NCBI GenBank assembly: GCA_024206155.1
Contig: JAAGZR010000301.1
Location: 1 to 38,110 of the forward strand
DNA from: Aliivibrio sp.
GTDB taxonomy: Bacteria > Pseudomonadota > Gammaproteobacteria > Enterobacterales > Vibrionaceae
Direction of reading: 5' to 3'
DNA: 38,110 nt
In this document: one piece after another, positions 1-8,331 of the stretch
Numbering within the stretch: the stretch's first letter is position 1
Layout: each line of letters starts with the position of its first letter
Notes under the pieces: model-generated
The model's input: the letters and a program-made list of their open reading frames with translations, nothing else
Databases searched by the model: none
Told to the model about the DNA's origin: nothing
Position numbers and translations under genes: made by a program

Positions 1-279
1 CAAAAAGACGGAAAAGAGCGTAGCGTATTTATCTACAATAATGCCGATCATGAAGTTGCGTATAAAGACGTAGAGCACCAAGCGATTTCTTATACGACAG
101 GAGTGCCAGCGATTACTGCGGCACTGCAATTTTTCTGTGGTGAATGGACTGATGCCGGTGTATTTAATATGGAGCAGTTAAACCCTGATCCATTTTTAGA
201 AACAATGCCAAGTATTGGTTTAGATTGGCATGTGCAAGAGTTAACGCCAGAGCAACCAAAGATTAATATTCTAAAATAA
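1..279 (+). CDS. Carboxynorspermidine dehydrogenase (synthase), C-terminal part
   Basis: Open from base 1 in frame 1 and closed by TAA at 277-279, giving the last 92 residues (it contains YNNADHEVAYKDVEHQAISY and ends PKINILK). The start lies outside the window, so it is absent from the ORF track. The fragment looks like the C-terminal part of the saccharopine-dehydrogenase-like family (LYS1/CANSDH). That enzyme reductively joins 1,3-diaminopropane to aspartate semialdehyde to make carboxynorspermidine, using NADPH. The identification rests mainly on context: it lies 59 bp upstream of nspC, the next enzyme in the pathway, on the same strand with no terminator between, so the two are probably co-transcribed. 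A general saccharopine dehydrogenase-like protein is the alternative. Confidence 0.82.
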   Translation, partial: QKDGKERSVFIYNNADHEVAYKDVEHQAISYTTGVPAITAALQFFCGEWTDAGVFNMEQLNPDPFLETMPSIGLDWHVQELTPEQPKINILK

Positions 280-338
280 ATAATTTATAGGCCGATGTAT
301 TACACATTGGCTTTGTTCGATTTTTAGAGAAGATAATA

Positions 339-1487
339 ATGACAACTCAATTAAATAAAAATGAGTTAAAAACGCCATATTTCATGATTGATGAAGGCAA
401 GCTAATCGCAAATCTTGAAGTCGCTAAACGCTTAAAAGATCTTTCTGGTGTTAAGCTTGTATTGGCATTGAAATGTTTTTCAACATGGGGCGTTTTTGAC
501 ATCATTAAGCCTTACCTTGATGGGTCAACTAGCAGTGGTCCATATGAAGTCAAATTAGGCCATGAAACCTTTGGTGGAGAAACACACGCGTACAGTGTGG
601 GTTACAGCGAGGATGATGTAAAAGAAGTGGTCGATATTTGCGATAAAATGATCTTTAACTCGCAATCGCAATTAGCCGCTTATCGCCATCTTGTTGAAGG
701 TAAAGCGTCGATTGGTCTTCGTTTAAATCCAGGGGTTAGTTATGCAGGACAAGATCTTGCCAATCCTGCGCGTGAATTTTCACGTTTAGGCGTACAAGCT
801 GATCAACTCGATCCTCTTGTGTTTGAAAAGTTGAATGGCGTTATGTTTCACATGAATTGTGAGAATAAAGATGTAGATGCATTTTCATCATTGCTAGAGG
901 CTATTTCAGCTAAATTCGGTACATACTTGGATGGCTTGGAGTGGGTTAGTTTAGGCGGCGGTGTCTTCTTTACTTGGCCTAATTATGATGTAGAGAAATT
1001 GGCGTTGGTGTTAAAAGCGTTTTCTGAAAAACATCAAGTTCAATTATACCTGGAACCGGGCGAGGCGATCATTACCAAAACGACAGACTTAGTGGTAAGT
1101 GTGGTAGATATTGTTGAAAACGGCAAAAAAACGGCCATTGTAGATTCCGCTACTGAAGCACATCGTCTTGATACATTAATTTATAATGAACCAGCTTCAA
1201 TATTAGAAGCGTCAGAGAAGGGGCAGCACCATTATGTTATTGGTTCATGTTCATGTTTAGCTGGCGATCAATTCTGCGAAACGCAATTTGATCAACCATT
1301 AGCCATTGGTCAAAGGCTACACTTAGTAGACAGCGCTGGTTATACCATGGTGAAGCTAAATTGGTTTAATGGTTTGAAAATGCCATCAGTGTACTGTGAG
1401 CGTACAACAGGAAAGATCGAAAAATTAAATGAGTTTGGTTACACTGATTTTAAACGTTCTTTATCCCAATGGTCGGTAAGCTCGTAA
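339..1487 (+). CDS. nspC: Carboxynorspermidine decarboxylase NspC
   Basis: PLP-dependent fold-III decarboxylase (382 aa, near the usual family length) that converts carboxynorspermidine to norspermidine and can usually also act on carboxyspermidine. The likely PLP lysine is K45 in LALKCFSTW. Further family motifs are SLGGGVFF in the barrel, EPGEAI near residues 239-244 and SCLAGDQF with a Cys near 306 at the dimer active site. The ATG follows an AGAAG ribosome site. It sits directly after the carboxynorspermidine dehydrogenase and is closed by a strong terminator at 1555-1585. In other vibrios norspermidine is a signal that affects biofilm formation through NspS/MbaA; whether that applies here is inference. 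Confidence 0.95.
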   Translation: MTTQLNKNELKTPYFMIDEGKLIANLEVAKRLKDLSGVKLVLALKCFSTWGVFDIIKPYLDGSTSSGPYEVKLGHETFGGETHAYSVGYSEDDVKEVVDICDKMIFNSQSQLAAYRHLVEGKASIGLRLNPGVSYAGQDLANPAREFSRLGVQADQLDPLVFEKLNGVMFHMNCENKDVDAFSSLLEAISAKFGTYLDGLEWVSLGGGVFFTWPNYDVEKLALVLKAFSEKHQVQLYLEPGEAIITKTTDLVVSVVDIVENGKKTAIVDSATEAHRLDTLIYNEPASILEASEKGQHHYVIGSCSCLAGDQFCETQFDQPLAIGQRLHLVDSAGYTMVKLNWFNGLKMPSVYCERTTGKIEKLNEFGYTDFKRSLSQWSVSS

Positions 1488-1492
1488 ATTAT

Positions 1493-1539
1493 AATACCAA
1501 TGTAACGAAATAGAACAGGTAATTAATGGAATTGGTGTA
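1493..1539. repeat. Short inverted-repeat element (ATACCAAT...ATTGGTGT)
   Basis: A roughly 47-bp intergenic stretch begins AATACCAAT and ends ATTGGTGTA, which are near-perfect inverted copies (8 of 9 positions). The same ATACCAAT end begins the larger element at 23842-24005. It may be a reduced or solo version of a dispersed palindromic repeat. It lies between the nspC stop and the terminator. Confidence 0.4.
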
Positions 1540-1554
1540 AGTATCAAACACAGT

Positions 1555-1585
1555 AAAAATGACCGTTTTTAGGCGGTCATTTTTT
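1555..1585 (+). terminator. Rho-independent terminator after nspC
   Basis: Perfect 11-bp stem AAAAATGACCG / CGGTCATTTTT with an 8-nt loop, running into a T-rich tract. The A-tract on the other side means it could also serve the convergent ACT-domain gene. Confidence 0.9.
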
Positions 1586-1626
1586 ATGAGTTAACAAAAA
1601 TCATCAAAGAGCTATGCAGGTTAGTA

Positions 1627-2124
1627 TTAAATAACAGTAACGACCATATCCTCACTTAGCGCTTCGATCTCAGCGGCTAAGTCATTAATATTGGCACTGA
1701 TTGGTAGCTTTAAACTTAATGTTGCCGTAAACACGCTGCTGCCATTTGCGGGAACACCAATACGATGGCTGTTCATATCTATCAATTCAACTGACTCTTT
1801 TTGCAGTATATTACTGATGTCATTGACGATACCTGCTCTGTCTTCTGCATCTACTTTTAATTGAGTATGTTGACTTTCTATAATTGTTTCTAATGTCTCC
1901 GTAAAAGTAACCAGTAAGTCATCTTGTGAGGCAAAGTAGTCTTGGACCGCTTGTTTATGAGCAGTAGGAATTTCTATTTTAATGACTGCAGATATATGAG
2001 CATCAAGATAATTGATTTTACTTACTAACCATTTACCCCCCTCTTCATGAGTCACTGAAGCCAAGCGTTTAATTAAGTCAGGGCTAGAAATACCAACAAA
2101 CGCAGCAATAAATACACTTTTCAT
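1627..2124 (-). CDS. GcvR-like protein with two ACT domains
   Basis: 165-aa soluble protein with two ACT-type regulatory domains, roughly residues 2-75 and 88-162. The second carries the typical LKVDAEDRAGIVNDISNIL opening. There is no DNA-binding or catalytic domain. The architecture resembles GcvR, which in E. coli regulates glycine cleavage through GcvA, but similarity cannot be scored here and the role may differ. The start is well supported by GGAGG upstream of the ATG on the minus strand. It is convergent with nspC and lies 130 bp downstream of the yccS-like gene on the same strand. I do not assign a gene name. Confidence 0.8.
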   Translation of the reverse strand: MKSVFIAAFVGISSPDLIKRLASVTHEEGGKWLVSKINYLDAHISAVIKIEIPTAHKQAVQDYFASQDDLLVTFTETLETIIESQHTQLKVDAEDRAGIVNDISNILQKESVELIDMNSHRIGVPANGSSVFTATLSLKLPISANINDLAAEIEALSEDMVVTVI

Positions 2125-2254
2125 AGTGACGCCTCCAACAGAGTTATTATCTTTTTAAAGTAAAGGGTAGCTACTATTTAGTGTAGACGTCTAAGTAGAA
2201 AAATGTTTGATAAGTATCAACTTACAGAGGTAAGACAATGATCTACTTCAAACT

Positions 2255-4444
2255 TTATTGCTCTACTTTTACCTCTTTAGTGCGTGAGCTTAGTATTTCA
2301 GAGAGTGAATGCATTTCAGGTAAAATTTGATGAATTAAATGCAGTTGCTGTAGCACCATTCTTACTGAATTTTCATCCTCATCTCGCCATTCTGAGAGGC
2401 GTTGTTCAATACTTTCATCAGCAATAATATTCAATTTATCATTACAATCCGTATTACTGAGTTGGCATTGAATTTGGTTCAAATGTGAATGGATAATGCG
2501 ATGAGATTCTGCGACTAACTGATGTGTTTCTTCATCTTTTAAACGGGTTCGATGAGCACCCAGTGCCGAAATGTAACTCAGCATGGCATGACATAGGCAA
2601 AGAAAACGGAATGACTCATCCACCGCTGTTTGATATTTACCAGGTTCAATCAACATATTACTAATAGCAGAGCTAAGTGCAGCTTCATTATTGTGGGCTT
2701 GTCGACGAGATAAACGGTACTGCAAAGAATCTTTTTTCCCTGCTCGATATTGTGAAATTATATTAGACAAATAATCCTGATGGGCATTCACTGTATCAGC
2801 CATTACCTTATGCAAACGTTTTGATTGCCAGTCGGGTAGGATATAAGTGACAGCGATAACCGCTAAAATACAGCCAACAATGGTATCTCCTAAACGAGGA
2901 AGGATAACTGCATAACCTTCACCTAATTGGTTAAAACAGAACAGAACCAAAAGGGTGATAAAGGCCGTTGCAAAGCCATAGTTAGCAAGACGGAAAGCAA
3001 AAAATAATACTCCAGCTATGACCATGAGAACCAGTTGACTATCAAGAGATGGGAACAGTACTAAGAGTGCGGTTCCTGCTAATAAACCAATAATAGTACC
3101 TGCAACACGAGCGACTAATTTCTCTTTAGTTGCACTGTAGTTTGGTTGGCATACAAAAAGAGTGGTTAATAAAATCCAGTATCCACGTTCTAAGTCAAAT
3201 GCTTGGATAATGCCATAACCGGCAGTAAGCGCGAGAGCCATTCTAATCGCATGACGGAAAAGAACGGAATCAGTAGTCATATTGGCTTTTAAGCGTTGCC
3301 ACATTGCTTTTGGTGTGTGTGCCCCTTGGTCTGCTAATACTGTATCTTCTTCAATTTCTAGGCTACGTTCCGGGTTACTGATATTAGCGAATTGGCGCTC
3401 AACGGTTGCCAAGTTATTAAACAGATATTCAAGTTGAATAACCGAGAGTCGCCATTCAGATCGTTGTTGTCCTTTTATTGCGATTAAAGATTGTTGTAGT
3501 TCATCTAATACAAAAATGGACGTCTGTGCATGTTGGTAAGGTAAACCTAGAGATAAGCAGCGGGCAACCTCTTTACAGGCTAAAGACTGGCTATGAAGTA
3601 AATGCTTAAAACGAAAAAGAATGTCACTACGATTAAATGTATTCGCAAGGTCTTGGTAGCGGTAATGGCTAGAACTGACACGTTCATGAATATCTTGAGC
3701 AATGAAGTATATTTTTAAAAAGCGGTCGCTAGCACCGACAACTTGCCCACCTTGAGCTCGAGTAAGTAATGAGGTTTTGCTGTTGTTTAATGCCGTTACC
3801 ATTTGTGCGTTATTCTTAGCCTCTTGAATACGATAGGGTTGTGGCGTTAAATTGGTTACGGGGTGAAACAGTTCACTTTTAATATTTAAATATCTTGCCA
3901 TCGTTTCAAATACGGTCGCTAGATTTTGTTGTACCGGTTGCAGAGGCCAGAAAATCTGCCAAGTAAGTGATATCGAATAATACCAAGCAGCACCTCCCAA
4001 TAATAACATTGGTTGGTACCAAAGGTTCGGGCTGTCGGCTGCGCCTAACATAGTATAAATAGCAATTAATAATGAACCAAACGCGATACTGGCGTAACGG
4101 GGCCCTAATGCACCAAGCATGATAAAGGAGAAGGTTGAACAGAAGAGTCCAATCGTAAATAAAATAGGCGTATTGAAAAGCAACTCGATAGAGAAAGCAG
4201 CAATAGCAAAACAGATAAAGGTTAAAAATAAAGCTTTCAGCCGGCCTGATAATTTATCTTCTGTTTCAGCTAAAGCAGCGGCGATGATCCCCAGAATTAA
4301 AGGAGTAATAGCTGTGTTTTGTTCCAAATACCAGCATGGAATGACGGCACCGACCAAAGCGAGCAATACACGAACACTAAAGTTGATGGTTGTATTAGCC
4401 CAGTATTGGCGAAAAATTTGACGATAAGTCACAATAAGCAGCAT
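2255..4444 (-). CDS. yccS: YccS-type inner-membrane protein (FUSC family)
   Basis: 729-aa integral membrane protein, close to the length of E. coli YccS. It has a block of about six hydrophobic helices at residues 20-165, a soluble region to about 390, then a second membrane block (about 395-535) with the FUSC-family signature RGYWILLTTLFVCQPNYSATKE, and a cytoplasmic C-terminal region. This two-block plan is shared with aromatic-acid exporter and fusaric-acid-resistance proteins, but YccS itself has no firmly established substrate. It is divergent from helD, as part of a yccS/helD/mgsA neighbourhood similar to that of enterobacteria, where yccF lies between yccS and helD; yccF is not seen here. 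No strong ribosome site is visible before the ATG. Confidence 0.88.
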   Translation of the reverse strand: MLLIVTYRQIFRQYWANTTINFSVRVLLALVGAVIPCWYLEQNTAITPLILGIIAAALAETEDKLSGRLKALFLTFICFAIAAFSIELLFNTPILFTIGLFCSTFSFIMLGALGPRYASIAFGSLLIAIYTMLGAADSPNLWYQPMLLLGGAAWYYSISLTWQIFWPLQPVQQNLATVFETMARYLNIKSELFHPVTNLTPQPYRIQEAKNNAQMVTALNNSKTSLLTRAQGGQVVGASDRFLKIYFIAQDIHERVSSSHYRYQDLANTFNRSDILFRFKHLLHSQSLACKEVARCLSLGLPYQHAQTSIFVLDELQQSLIAIKGQQRSEWRLSVIQLEYLFNNLATVERQFANISNPERSLEIEEDTVLADQGAHTPKAMWQRLKANMTTDSVLFRHAIRMALALTAGYGIIQAFDLERGYWILLTTLFVCQPNYSATKEKLVARVAGTIIGLLAGTALLVLFPSLDSQLVLMVIAGVLFFAFRLANYGFATAFITLLVLFCFNQLGEGYAVILPRLGDTIVGCILAVIAVTYILPDWQSKRLHKVMADTVNAHQDYLSNIISQYRAGKKDSLQYRLSRRQAHNNEAALSSAISNMLIEPGKYQTAVDESFRFLCLCHAMLSYISALGAHRTRLKDEETHQLVAESHRIIHSHLNQIQCQLSNTDCNDKLNIIADESIEQRLSEWRDEDENSVRMVLQQLHLIHQILPEMHSLSEILSSRTKEVKVEQ

Positions 4445-4598
4445 CTAACGAGTGGAAAAAAACTATCATAACAAAGTCCTATCGATAAAAAAGTAAAGCG
4501 ACAAGATCATTGTCTTAATACTGATCTGGGACAACAAAAAAAGAACCTGATATCCTATGCACTCTTCGAGTTAAATTTTCTTTAGGTAGTATTGAATA

Positions 4599-6662
4599 AT
4601 GCAGATCAAAGCAACCACTTTAGCTCAGTGGTTAGTTCAGGGTGATTATTATCAACTTGAATTAGAACCAGAGCATCTGTTGTTTACCTCACATAAATTC
4701 CAAGTATCAGTACCATTTGATAAATGGAGTGGAAAGGTGACTTTTCAAAGAGGGTTGGTTTGGAGTTCTCTTTGTTTTTACAATCGAAATGATCAGGTCG
4801 CATGGCGAGTTTCAGGGCTACCTTGGCAAGAATGTGACGCTATTATTAATAACGTCTTAAATGCGTATGCCGATTGGAAAGAATCAAAGATAGTAATGTT
4901 AAATCAATTAAAACCACAAATGTTAGAATTGGTTAATGATTTTGTTTCTCAATGCCGTTTTCTTAAACAAACTGAAGCCTTAATGATGGTCGAAAAACTG
5001 TACGATCTTTTTGAGCAAACAGGCCTATCAATACCATTGGCTGAGCAACTGCAACCAGACAGTATTGCACCAGTATTAAATTGGTTAACTGAGCCTGAAG
5101 AGCAGTTGAAAAAGTTAAATGAAGTATGGTTAGAAGAGCAAAAAGTAGAGTGGAAAACCTTCTTTTCTGAGTGTGAGTCTCAGCCATTAAATGAATCTCA
5201 GCAAAGCGCGCTATTATTAAATGAAGACCATACGTTAGTGCTTGCAGGCGCAGGCTCAGGAAAAACCAGCGTACTTGTAGCACGAGTGCGTTATTTAATT
5301 GAAAGTGGCCATGCACAAGCAGACGAAATTTTATTACTTGCCTTTGGTCGTCAAGCCGCACAAGAAATGTCAGCTCGTATTATCGAAAAGTTGGGATTCG
5401 ACATTGGACAAAAAGTAAAAGTTGCCACTTTTCATCAGCTGGGTTTGGATATTATTCGCTATGTTGAATATCAGCAACCAAGGCTTTCTTGCTTAGTATC
5501 GGATGTTAAATCGCGTAAAGAGTGGTTTAACCACGTACTTGATTCTGAATGGAAAAATGCGACAGCAAGTAATCGCTGGAAAAAACATCTTAAAAAGTGG
5601 CCAATCGCTTATTTGAGAGGGGATGTCGATTTAAAAGAAGAATCGCATAATGAGAAATTACAAGAATGGCTATATAAGCAAATTTGCCAATTGAATGCAT
5701 TACAGCTTGATAAAAAAGAGATCACTGAACGAATTGAAACGCATATAGATGCTGCTCGTTTAAAAAGTGAGTTAAACATTGTTTGGCCATTTTTCAAAGC
5801 GTATGAGCGAACGTTAAAGCATGAAGATGCGATTGATTATGAATTGATGATATCAAAAGCGAAGCAGTACATTAATGATAAAAAATACGATTTGCCTTGG
5901 TCTTTTGTCATGGTTGATGAATACCAAGATATTTCACCTCAACGTTTGGATTTAATTGAAGCTATTTGTCATAACGAAAACACCCAAAACACCAAAGCGA
6001 CGTTGTTTGCTGTTGGTGACGATTGGCAAGCTATTTATCGTTTTGCCGGGGCGGATGTGTCATTAACGACTGGATTTGAAAAGCGTTTTCAATCTACTCA
6101 AATTGCACATTTATCTACAACGTATCGTTTTAATGATCAAATTGGTGCAGTTGCGAATCGCTTTATTCAAGAAAATCCTATGCAGCTTAAAAAAGAGCTG
6201 ATTAGTTTTACTAAGCTAAAGGGAAAGGCCGTTAAAGTTATTGAGCATTGTTCAATAGAAAAAGAGTTACTGTCTTTGTCTAAAAATGCACGCAAAGGTG
6301 AAAATGTCGTTATTTTAGGGCGTAATCACAACCATAAGCCAGATAACTTTGATGAATGGCTAAAGTATTATCCAGGGTTAAACTTAGAATATAAAACCTG
6401 TCATGCTAGTAAAGGAACAGAAGCAGATTACGTCTTTATTGTGGAGATGACGGATGGTCAGTTCCCAATGAAATCAAGAGCAGAGTCATTGGATGGCGCA
6501 TTGCTTCCTCATGAAGAAGATTTTAGTTATGCAGAAGAGCGTCGTTTATTTTATGTAGCTCTAACTAGAGCAAAAAGGAAAGTGTGGGTGGTATACCATG
6601 GTAAGCCTTCTCCTTTTGTTCAAGAGTTAGTTGATAAAGATTATCCAGTGATCATTGAATAA
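4599..6662 (+). CDS. helD: DNA helicase IV (superfamily I)
   Basis: 687-aa UvrD/Rep-like helicase that unwinds DNA 3'-5' using ATP. Residues 1 to about 110 match the helicase IV N-terminal domain. The Walker A motif is AGAGSGKTS near residue 217. Motif II is DEYQD, motif III is VGDDWQAIYRFAGAD, and motif VI is YVALTRAKRKVWVV near the C-terminus. Length and motif order are normal for HelD of gammaproteobacteria (not the Gram-positive RNA-polymerase HelD). It is divergent from yccS and convergent with mgsA, with a strong shared terminator between the two stops. Confidence 0.95.
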   Translation: MQIKATTLAQWLVQGDYYQLELEPEHLLFTSHKFQVSVPFDKWSGKVTFQRGLVWSSLCFYNRNDQVAWRVSGLPWQECDAIINNVLNAYADWKESKIVMLNQLKPQMLELVNDFVSQCRFLKQTEALMMVEKLYDLFEQTGLSIPLAEQLQPDSIAPVLNWLTEPEEQLKKLNEVWLEEQKVEWKTFFSECESQPLNESQQSALLLNEDHTLVLAGAGSGKTSVLVARVRYLIESGHAQADEILLLAFGRQAAQEMSARIIEKLGFDIGQKVKVATFHQLGLDIIRYVEYQQPRLSCLVSDVKSRKEWFNHVLDSEWKNATASNRWKKHLKKWPIAYLRGDVDLKEESHNEKLQEWLYKQICQLNALQLDKKEITERIETHIDAARLKSELNIVWPFFKAYERTLKHEDAIDYELMISKAKQYINDKKYDLPWSFVMVDEYQDISPQRLDLIEAICHNENTQNTKATLFAVGDDWQAIYRFAGADVSLTTGFEKRFQSTQIAHLSTTYRFNDQIGAVANRFIQENPMQLKKELISFTKLKGKAVKVIEHCSIEKELLSLSKNARKGENVVILGRNHNHKPDNFDEWLKYYPGLNLEYKTCHASKGTEADYVFIVEMTDGQFPMKSRAESLDGALLPHEEDFSYAEERRLFYVALTRAKRKVWVVYHGKPSPFVQELVDKDYPVIIE

Positions 6663-6669
6663 TTAAATA

Positions 6670-6712
6670 AAAAATCCCTTACTGAACTATTGATGCAGTA
6701 AGGGATTTTTTT
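6670..6712 (+). terminator. Bidirectional terminator between helD and mgsA
   Basis: Perfect 15-bp stem AAAAATCCCTTACTG / CAGTAAGGGATTTTT with an 11-nt loop and T-tracts on both strands. It sits between two convergent genes and probably ends both transcripts. Confidence 0.93.
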
Positions 6713-6733
6713 GTATTTGATTTCCACTAATAT

Positions 6734-7189
6734 TTATAAGCGTTCAGCTAAATAGGCATCGTAATCAGGAATTTCAATTTCAACTTCTTGCGTCATATTA
6801 GGGGATGTGATCATTAACTTTGCGCTAGCACGGTTCATGGCAACGGGTACATTCCAAACCGTAGCAATACGTAGTAATGCTTTTACATCTGGGTCATGAG
6901 GGACTGCATTTAAAGGGTCCCAGAAGAAAATAATCATGTCGATTTTACCTTCAGAGATTAATGCACCTAATTGCTGGTCGCCTCCCATAGGGCCGCTTAA
7001 TAAACTCTTAATAGCAAGTCCTGTTTCACGACTGAGTAGGTTGCCTGTTGTCCCTGTCCCAAATAAAAAATGTCCCTGCAATGTATCTTTGTTCTCCTTA
7101 ACCCAGCGTAGTAGCTCAGGTTTATAATTATCATGAGCGACAAGTGCAATATTTTTATGTGCAGGGATAATCCGTGTTGTTTTTTTCAT
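6734..7189 (-). CDS. mgsA: Methylglyoxal synthase
   Basis: 151-aa cytosolic enzyme that converts dihydroxyacetone phosphate to methylglyoxal and phosphate, a bypass of lower glycolysis under phosphate limitation. Active-site landmarks fall at E. coli numbering: H19-D20, the phosphate-binding GTGTTG at 44-49, GGD with the catalytic D71, and H98/D101 in VPHDPD. AAGGAA precedes the ATG. The family is typically inhibited by phosphate. It lies on the minus strand, downstream of torT and convergent with helD. Confidence 0.97.
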   Translation of the reverse strand: MKKTTRIIPAHKNIALVAHDNYKPELLRWVKENKDTLQGHFLFGTGTTGNLLSRETGLAIKSLLSGPMGGDQQLGALISEGKIDMIIFFWDPLNAVPHDPDVKALLRIATVWNVPVAMNRASAKLMITSPNMTQEVEIEIPDYDAYLAERL

Positions 7190-7261
7190 TAAGGTTCCTT
7201 ATTTAGTTTTATTTTTAACACTAGCCCAGTGCTTATTCATCTCAATTACATGACAATCATA

Positions 7262-8257
7262 CTAATCTTGAGCAGCAACAAAGAATGTAGGTCGATATTC
7301 AGCTGGAGATAAAGAATCTCGCAATATATTTTTAGGTAAATGATCTGGTGTTAACGTTTCAATCGTTGGTGATATTTTAAAAGGTAAGGGGTGGTGATTT
7401 AAATAGCCAATAGCTTGCTGAATGCTTAATCGACCTTGCAGTACCATTTGATCTGTAGGGGAAAATAACACACGTTCTCGCAATAAACCGCGATATACTG
7501 CATGACTTAGGTAAGTTGAAACTAATCCGACTTTATTTTGCCATTTTCTGCTAGCTAACTCACTGATAGCAACTTCAATAGCAACGGCTCCACCAACTAA
7601 GTAATCGAGTTTTTTATTTTCAAGTGCATCTTGAATTAAGTTGCGTTGTAACTCTTTGCTGTTATCTCCCCAATAGGTAGCGCTAATGAGAATGTCACTG
7701 TCTTTAATCGCATCATTAAACCCTTGGGTTACAGGTTTTGTTCCTCCTCGAGTTTTAGGTCCTGGTAACCAACCAATATAGGTAATGCCTGACCCTTTTG
7801 GGTGTTGCTTTGCCAGAAATTCGCCAGCTTTAAACCCCATAGTGTACCAATCTACTCCCACTTCACCAAGATGAAGAGGAGGGTGAGGTGGAAGCGAACT
7901 CACTAATTCGTTTACGCTAGCAAAGACAGGGATATTTTTAGTTAGTTTTTTTAAATCTGATTGAAAGGCAACAGGGTCAACGGTGCCTAAAATGATCGCG
8001 TCTGCACCAATAGCCACACATTGTTTAATTTGTTCTATTTGACGGCTAACATTTGGATACCCACCTGATTCGTATACGGTGAGTTCAACGTTATTTTGTT
8101 CTGCTTCTTTTACCATCCCATAATTTACTGATAGCCAATATGAGTCTTTTAAATGAGGATAAATAGCACATATATTCCATGGTTCTTTTGCAGAGGCAAT
8201 AGGAGATAATAAAATGGAAAGTAATAAAATTGCTATGGAATAAAAAGTAAGTTTCAT
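7262..8257 (-). CDS. torT: TMAO-sensing periplasmic protein TorT
   Basis: 331-aa protein with an N-terminal signal peptide (about 23 residues, ending SPIASA) followed by a type-I periplasmic-binding-protein fold. In E. coli TorT binds trimethylamine N-oxide and works with the sensor kinase TorS to switch on TMAO reductase genes. It is head-to-head with torS, 74 bp between start codons, the same arrangement as in E. coli, which supports the assignment over a sugar-binding protein. An AAGAGA ribosome site precedes the ATG. No torR or torCAD is present in the window. Confidence 0.9.
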   Translation of the reverse strand: MKLTFYSIAILLLSILLSPIASAKEPWNICAIYPHLKDSYWLSVNYGMVKEAEQNNVELTVYESGGYPNVSRQIEQIKQCVAIGADAIILGTVDPVAFQSDLKKLTKNIPVFASVNELVSSLPPHPPLHLGEVGVDWYTMGFKAGEFLAKQHPKGSGITYIGWLPGPKTRGGTKPVTQGFNDAIKDSDILISATYWGDNSKELQRNLIQDALENKKLDYLVGGAVAIEVAISELASRKWQNKVGLVSTYLSHAVYRGLLRERVLFSPTDQMVLQGRLSIQQAIGYLNHHPLPFKISPTIETLTPDHLPKNILRDSLSPAEYRPTFFVAAQD

Positions 8258-8331
8258 GGTCTCTTCGCACTGACTTTAGGTTGGTGATATGATACTCGCA
8301 TTACTCTCTTTTCTAAAGTGCATTCAAGATT

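Noticed and set aside
2184-2193. TAGACGTCTA palindrome upstream of the ACT-domain gene
   Set aside because: Only 10 bp, likely by chance in AT-rich DNA; nothing else supports an operator.
4119-4421. 100-aa plus-strand ORF inside the yccS gene
   Set aside because: Shadow of the membrane-helix region of yccS on the other strand.
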